Under the pieces are notes generated by a model. That model was given only the letters and a program-made list of their open reading frames with translations. It did no database searches and was not told the DNA's origin. DNA of 64,000 nt. Source: Caldicoprobacter oshimai DSM 21659. Lineage in GTDB: Bacteria; Bacillota; Clostridia; Caldicoprobacterales; Caldicoprobacteraceae. The stretch lies in contig JAGB01000001.1 of NCBI GenBank assembly GCA_000526435.1, positions 124,001 to 188,000 on the forward strand, given 5' to 3'. Of the stretch, positions 60,072 to 64,000 are shown one piece after another; the first letter of the stretch is position 1; each line of letters begins with the position of its first letter. The position numbers and the translations under genes were made by a program.

Positions 60072-61211
60072 ATGAAGGTGAAGAGGTACATCGGTCATAC
60101 CACTCAGGAAGCCATGCAGAAAGTTAAGGAGGAAATGGGCAAGGACGCCCTTATACTCAGCACCCGCAAGATACGGCAAAAGGGGATAACTGGCTGGTTT
60201 AAAAGGCCACTTATTGAAGTGGTAGCGGCCGTAGATGAGCCAAATAAAGGCAATTTCAACTCTCAAAGGATGATGCCTGCCAGTGTGATCAATTACGCTT
60301 CACCGACAAAAGAGGATGATGCTACCAAGGTTTTGGAAAAGCTAGAGGCTCAGATCTCGAATATGGGGGAACTTTTAAATAAATTGGCCAATGGTTTTAA
60401 GGCAATAGAGAACAACGTTGGCCCGGGCATAAAGCGGGAATATGTACCTTATTATGAGATGCTGGTGAATAATGAGGTAAGCGAGGACATCGCAAAGGGC
60501 ATCATCGAAAAGGCTGCTTTGCTTCATGAGAGAAGCTCTGTTGACTTTGAGCGGTGCTTGAGGCAGGTGCTGTTGGAATACATTGGCCCGTCACGGCCGC
60601 TGGAGGTATCCCCTGGCAGGCGTAAAGTCGTTATTTTCGTTGGCCCTACGGGAGTCGGCAAGACCACCTCACTGGCAAAGCTGGCGGCTATATTTTCCAT
60701 ACAGAAGCAGATGAAGGTGGGGCTTATAACCGCTGATACCTACAGGATTGCAGCGGTGGACCAGCTGAAGATATACGCTGAAATCATGGAGATTCCCTTA
60801 AGCATCCTCTATTCGCCCAGGGAAATGGTGGCGGCTCTCGAAGAGCACCGGGATAAGGACGTCATATTTGTCGATACGGCCGGCAAGAGCATCAGGGACA
60901 GGGCGCAGGAGAAGGAGATACTGGAGCTCATTTCTCTGAGCAAGGCAGATGAGGTTTATCTGGTGTTGAGCTGTAACACCAGCTATTCTGGGTGTTTAAA
61001 TATAATCAAGAGCTACAGCTTTCTGCCAGATTATAAGCTGCTCTTTACCAAAATGGATGAGGCCTCTAACTATGGGATCATATTAAACTGCCGGTACATC
61101 ACCGGCAAGCCGCTGTCGTACGTTGCTACCGGCCAGAGCGTGCCCGATGATATCGAAGTGGCAGATCCAAACAAGCTGTTATCCTGCATTATGAAAAGGG
61201 TGGAAGTTTGA
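60072..61211 (+). CDS. flhF: Flagellar biosynthesis GTPase FlhF
   Basis: A 379-residue SRP-type GTPase. After the N-terminal 'YIGHTTQEAMQKVKEEMGKDALILSTRKI' and a linker come G1 'FVGPTGVGKTTSLAKLAAIF', 'GLITADTYRIAAVDQLKIYAEI' and 'VIFVDTAGKS'. It directs the site and number of flagella. The stop overlaps the flhG start (TGATG). Confidence 0.96.
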   Translation: MKVKRYIGHTTQEAMQKVKEEMGKDALILSTRKIRQKGITGWFKRPLIEVVAAVDEPNKGNFNSQRMMPASVINYASPTKEDDATKVLEKLEAQISNMGELLNKLANGFKAIENNVGPGIKREYVPYYEMLVNNEVSEDIAKGIIEKAALLHERSSVDFERCLRQVLLEYIGPSRPLEVSPGRRKVVIFVGPTGVGKTTSLAKLAAIFSIQKQMKVGLITADTYRIAAVDQLKIYAEIMEIPLSILYSPREMVAALEEHRDKDVIFVDTAGKSIRDRAQEKEILELISLSKADEVYLVLSCNTSYSGCLNIIKSYSFLPDYKLLFTKMDEASNYGIILNCRYITGKPLSYVATGQSVPDDIEVADPNKLLSCIMKRVEV

Positions 61212-62104
61212 TGGATCAGGCCGAAAGGTTAAGGCAGATTGTGAAGGGCTTAAAAGAAAAGCAGCGTGCCTATGCTCAAAAGGCGCGTATCATAACTGTA
61301 ACCAGCGGTAAGGGCGGGGTGGGCAAGACCAATTTCACCCTCAACTGCGCTATTGCTTTAAACAGCATGGGATATAGGACCTTGATCATAGATGCTGACT
61401 TCGGACTGTCAAACATAGACGTAATGCTGGGGATGATCCCTAAATACAACTTGTTCCACGTAATCACCCATAAAAAGAAGATTGAAGAGGTTATAACCGA
61501 GGGCCCCTGTGGTATTAAATTTATAGCAGGGGGGTCGGGCATATGGGAGCTCATCAACCTTTCCGCCCAGGATATGGAAGTCTTGATGAAGCAGCTTGAG
61601 CGGTTGGATGAGCTGGCAGATATAATAATGATCGATACCGGAGCCGGGGTTTCCGAAAGGGTCATTCAGATGATTCTGGCAGCCAACGAAGCTATTGTAA
61701 TCACCACGCCCGAACCCACATCGGTAACCGATGCATATGCTCTGGTAAAGTCGGTGGTAAACATAAAGAAGGATATGAGCTTGAGGCTGGTGGTCAACAG
61801 GGCCGAAAGCGCCCGGGAGGCAAGGGACGTGATGGACAAGCTTATCAGGGTAGCTCAAAGGTTCTTGGATGTAAAGCTGGAACCCCTGGGGTATATACTG
61901 TATGACGATGCGGTGGTGAGGTCCACCAAGCGGCAAAAGCCGTTTGTGCTGGAATATCCCAGAAGCCATGCATCCAGGCAGGTGTATAGCATGGCCCAGG
62001 CCATAGCGGCAGGAGGATTACAGGCTGATGACAGGGCGCAGGGGCTTAAAGGGTATGTAAACCAGCTTCTTAAGCTGTTCAATTCTAAACGAAAGGCGCT
62101 TTAG
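61211..62104 (+). CDS. flhG: MinD-like ATPase FlhG (YlxH)
   Basis: About 297 residues. The deviant Walker A is 'ITVTSGKGGVGKTNFTLNCAIAL'; 'TLIIDADFGLSNIDVMLG' and 'IIMIDTGAGVSERV' complete the MinD/ParA fold. It controls flagellar number through FlhF and helps C-ring assembly. ATG at 61211 overlaps the flhF stop and has GGTGGAA upstream. Confidence 0.95.
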   Translation: MDQAERLRQIVKGLKEKQRAYAQKARIITVTSGKGGVGKTNFTLNCAIALNSMGYRTLIIDADFGLSNIDVMLGMIPKYNLFHVITHKKKIEEVITEGPCGIKFIAGGSGIWELINLSAQDMEVLMKQLERLDELADIIMIDTGAGVSERVIQMILAANEAIVITTPEPTSVTDAYALVKSVVNIKKDMSLRLVVNRAESAREARDVMDKLIRVAQRFLDVKLEPLGYILYDDAVVRSTKRQKPFVLEYPRSHASRQVYSMAQAIAAGGLQADDRAQGLKGYVNQLLKLFNSKRKAL

Positions 62105-62122
62105 GAGGATGGTAAAGACGTC

Positions 62123-62794
62123 ATGCTTGTAAAGGAGATCATAAACATCGGCGAGAAGATCGAGGTGGTGGTACAGGACGGGTTGAATGCCGATGAAAAA
62201 GCCTGCTTCAGCATGGTGCAGGATATTCCCCAGGAGGATGAAATCGTGATCACTATGCCAATGCTAAAAGGGGAACCAGTTGTGCTGAGTATGGGACAAA
62301 GGGTGAGGGTAAACTTCTTCCGCGAGCGGGGTCAGTTCTATTTTGATGCGGAGGTGGTCGATCGTCAACGGACCGATACAGTGCACCTTATACGTCTCAA
62401 GCAAACCTCACCGATACACAGGCTTCAGAGGCGCAGCTTTTACAGGTTGAAGATAAATCTGTCTGTGCTCTTTCGGGTGGTTGAGCAGGATTTCACATAT
62501 GATAAGCCGTGTTATATTAAAGCCCATACCATAGATATAAGCGGCGGTGGAATACGGCTTTTGACTGATGAGAAGCTTGAGCCCGGTCAGCAGGTGGAAT
62601 GCCAAATCCCCATTGGGGAGAGAGACAACCTGGAGTTAAAAGGCGTGGTGGTGAGGGTTGTTCCCTGTGTGGAGGGTAACTACAAATTTGAAGTGGGGAT
62701 TAAATTTGTCGATATTTTGGAAGCCGAGCGAGACAGGCTGATTCAATTCATATTTCAGCAGCAGCGCAAGTTAAGGGCTAAAGGGCTCATATAG
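62123..62794 (+). CDS. PilZ domain protein, YcgR-like flagellar brake
   Basis: About 223 residues. An N-terminal YcgR-type domain ('INIGEKIEVVVQDGL', 'PMLKGEPVVLSMGQRVRVNFF') is followed by a PilZ domain with the c-di-GMP motif RxxxR in 'QRRSFYRLKINLSVLFR' and D/NxSxxG in 'TIDISGGGIRLLTDEKL'. The c-di-GMP-bound form slows the motor or acts on flagellar genes. It lies between flhG and cheA in the motility operon. Confidence 0.93.
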   Translation: MLVKEIINIGEKIEVVVQDGLNADEKACFSMVQDIPQEDEIVITMPMLKGEPVVLSMGQRVRVNFFRERGQFYFDAEVVDRQRTDTVHLIRLKQTSPIHRLQRRSFYRLKINLSVLFRVVEQDFTYDKPCYIKAHTIDISGGGIRLLTDEKLEPGQQVECQIPIGERDNLELKGVVVRVVPCVEGNYKFEVGIKFVDILEAERDRLIQFIFQQQRKLRAKGLI

Positions 62795-62876
62795 TCTTAT
62801 TGAAGGTATTGCCGTAAAAGTGTGCACTCAGTGGTAAGGCCTTGTGCAAAGCAAAGGAATTGGGGGTGTAAATTCA

Positions 62877-64000
62877 ATGGATAACGCGCAGTATATGGAG
62901 TTATTCATAGAGGAGAGCAAGGAGCATCTTCAAAACCTGAATAACAACCTTCTTGTGCTGGAGCAGCAGCCAGATAATACGGAAGTGATAAACGAGATAT
63001 TTCGATCGGCCCATACATTGAAGGGCATGGCTGGCAGCATGGGTTTTAAGACCATGGCAGACCTGGCCCACGGCATGGAAAACGTGCTGGACAGAATTAG
63101 AAAGGGTAATATGAGCGTCAATGGGGATATCATGGATGCGCTGTTTGAGGCTTTGGATATCCTTGAAGGACTGCTTCAGGACATTGTACAGAGGGGCATG
63201 GAAAACCCGCTGGACATAAGTGATATAAAGGCAAAACTTCAAGGCTTTGTAGATGGTACAGATAGCAAGGATTCAGGCCAAAGCGCACGCAAACCCGATA
63301 AAGAAGGCTTGTCCCTCGACGAGCATCATTTTCATGTGATAGACGAGGCTGTGAAAAACGGGTTTACGCCTTATTACATAGAGGTAAAGCTCAAAGAGTC
63401 CTGCCTCATGAAGGCAGCCCGGGCGTACATAGTCTTTAAAGCCATCGAAAACTTTGGCCATATAATTCATTCCCATCCGTCGGCTCAGGACATCGAGGAG
63501 GAAAAGTTTGGTCTATCTTTCTCTGTGGTGGCGGTATGCAAAGCCGAGCTTGATACCATAAAGAAAGAGTTGGACAGCATTTCAGAGATAGAAAGCATCG
63601 ACATAAGGGAGATTCAGCCAGATGACATAAAAAGCCGTAACCAGAGCGAGAACCGGAAACCTCAACCGCAGGGTACAGACAGGGCGGCTACACTAGAAAT
63701 AAAGGACAGGCTATCCAAAGCGACCGGCAGGAGCATAAGGGTTGACATCGAAAGGCTGGACAGGCTTATGAACCTGGTCAGCGAGCTGATCATCATTAAA
63801 AACCGCATCCAGGACATGCAACAGTATGACAATACAGCGGCAATGGCTGAGTCGGTTGAGTATCTGGGCCGGGTGACCAGCGAGCTTCATGATGCTGTTA
63901 TGAAGGTAAGGATGATTCCCATACAGACCGTGTTTGAGCGTTTCCCCAGAACGGTTCGTGACCTGTCCAGGAGTACGGGTAAGGAAGTTAAGCTCAACAT
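62877..64000 (+). CDS. cheA: Chemotaxis histidine kinase CheA, 3' end beyond window
   Basis: The frame is open from ATG 62877, with GGGGGTG upstream, to the window edge: 374 codons of a protein usually near 650-700. The P1 domain has the phosphorylated histidine in 'FRSAHTLKGMAGSMGFKTMADLAH'. A P2-like CheY-binding domain ('YYIEVKLKESCLMKAARAYIVFKAIENFGHII') and the start of the P3 dimerisation domain ('IRVDIERLDRLMNLVSELIIIKNRIQDM') follow. The ATPase and CheW-like domains are off the end. It phosphorylates CheY and CheB. Confidence 0.96.
   Translation, partial: MDNAQYMELFIEESKEHLQNLNNNLLVLEQQPDNTEVINEIFRSAHTLKGMAGSMGFKTMADLAHGMENVLDRIRKGNMSVNGDIMDALFEALDILEGLLQDIVQRGMENPLDISDIKAKLQGFVDGTDSKDSGQSARKPDKEGLSLDEHHFHVIDEAVKNGFTPYYIEVKLKESCLMKAARAYIVFKAIENFGHIIHSHPSAQDIEEEKFGLSFSVVAVCKAELDTIKKELDSISEIESIDIREIQPDDIKSRNQSENRKPQPQGTDRAATLEIKDRLSKATGRSIRVDIERLDRLMNLVSELIIIKNRIQDMQQYDNTAAMAESVEYLGRVTSELHDAVMKVRMIPIQTVFERFPRTVRDLSRSTGKEVKLN

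Noticed and set aside
1-64000. CRISPR arrays, tRNA or rRNA genes, prophage or origin of replication
   Set aside because: No regularly spaced direct repeats, cloverleaf-like segments, rRNA signatures, phage genes or DnaA-box clusters were noticed on reading; a tRNAscan or similar run was not possible.

Overview
The window looks like a chromosome segment of an anaerobic, endospore-forming, motile Firmicute of the class Clostridia. The evidence is the spoIIA and spoVA sporulation operons, a YunB-like protein, an IspH-ribosomal S1 fusion, a serine T-box, many TTG/GTG starts behind strong Shine-Dalgarno sequences, and a large Gram-positive type fla/che operon with fliY and flbD. I do not assign a genus. 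No tRNA, rRNA, CRISPR array or prophage was seen.

Layout. 1-5825: end of an RpiR-type regulator, a histidine phosphatase, then an operon of hutP-like, aroH, cmk, plsC and ispH-rpsA genes. 5935-7817: convergent cheR and cheB. 7827-10167: a promoter, then a TnpB-type element (about 8193-9923) with a MerR-like helix-turn-helix fused to a zinc-finger-less, frameshifted TnpB and a highly structured 3' end. It appears to have split a small host gene. 10296-15324: L,D-transpeptidase, lipoate ligase, TPR protein, and a convergent class A PBP. 15425-18462: speD with a complex structured leader, a divergent ftsH-like gene and a tyrosine-rich unknown. 18583-24584: L25/Ctc, an unknown, spoIIAA-AB-sigF behind a sigma-H-like promoter, and spoVA behind a sigma-G-like promoter, including two tiny genes. 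24599-28427: second class A PBP and yunB. 28518-31593: serine T-box, class V aminotransferase and serA. 31719-33615: PRC-barrel, YtxH-like and AI-2E family membrane protein. 33666-38581: alaS with a structured leader, then ireB, an aldo/keto reductase with two 4Fe-4S motifs, ruvX and a DUF1292 gene.

38743-64000 is one uninterrupted plus-strand motility and chemotaxis operon: flgB, flgC, fliE, fliF, fliG, fliH, fliI, fliJ, motE-like, fliK, flgD, TIGR02530-type, flgE, flbD, motA, motB, fliL, fliM, fliY, cheY, fliO, fliP, fliQ, fliR, flhB, flhA, flhF, flhG, a PilZ/YcgR-like gene and the 5' part of cheA, which runs off the window. It encodes basal body, switch, stator, export apparatus, hook assembly and signal input in assembly-like order. 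Several stable RNA hairpins interrupt it, notably before fliF and on both sides of flgE.

The observations most worth following are the speD leader (13-bp closing stem, nested helices and a possible Shine-Dalgarno-sequestering strand), the MerR-TnpB element with its pseudoknotted 3' RNA and the gene it seems to have split, and the hairpins bracketing flgE.
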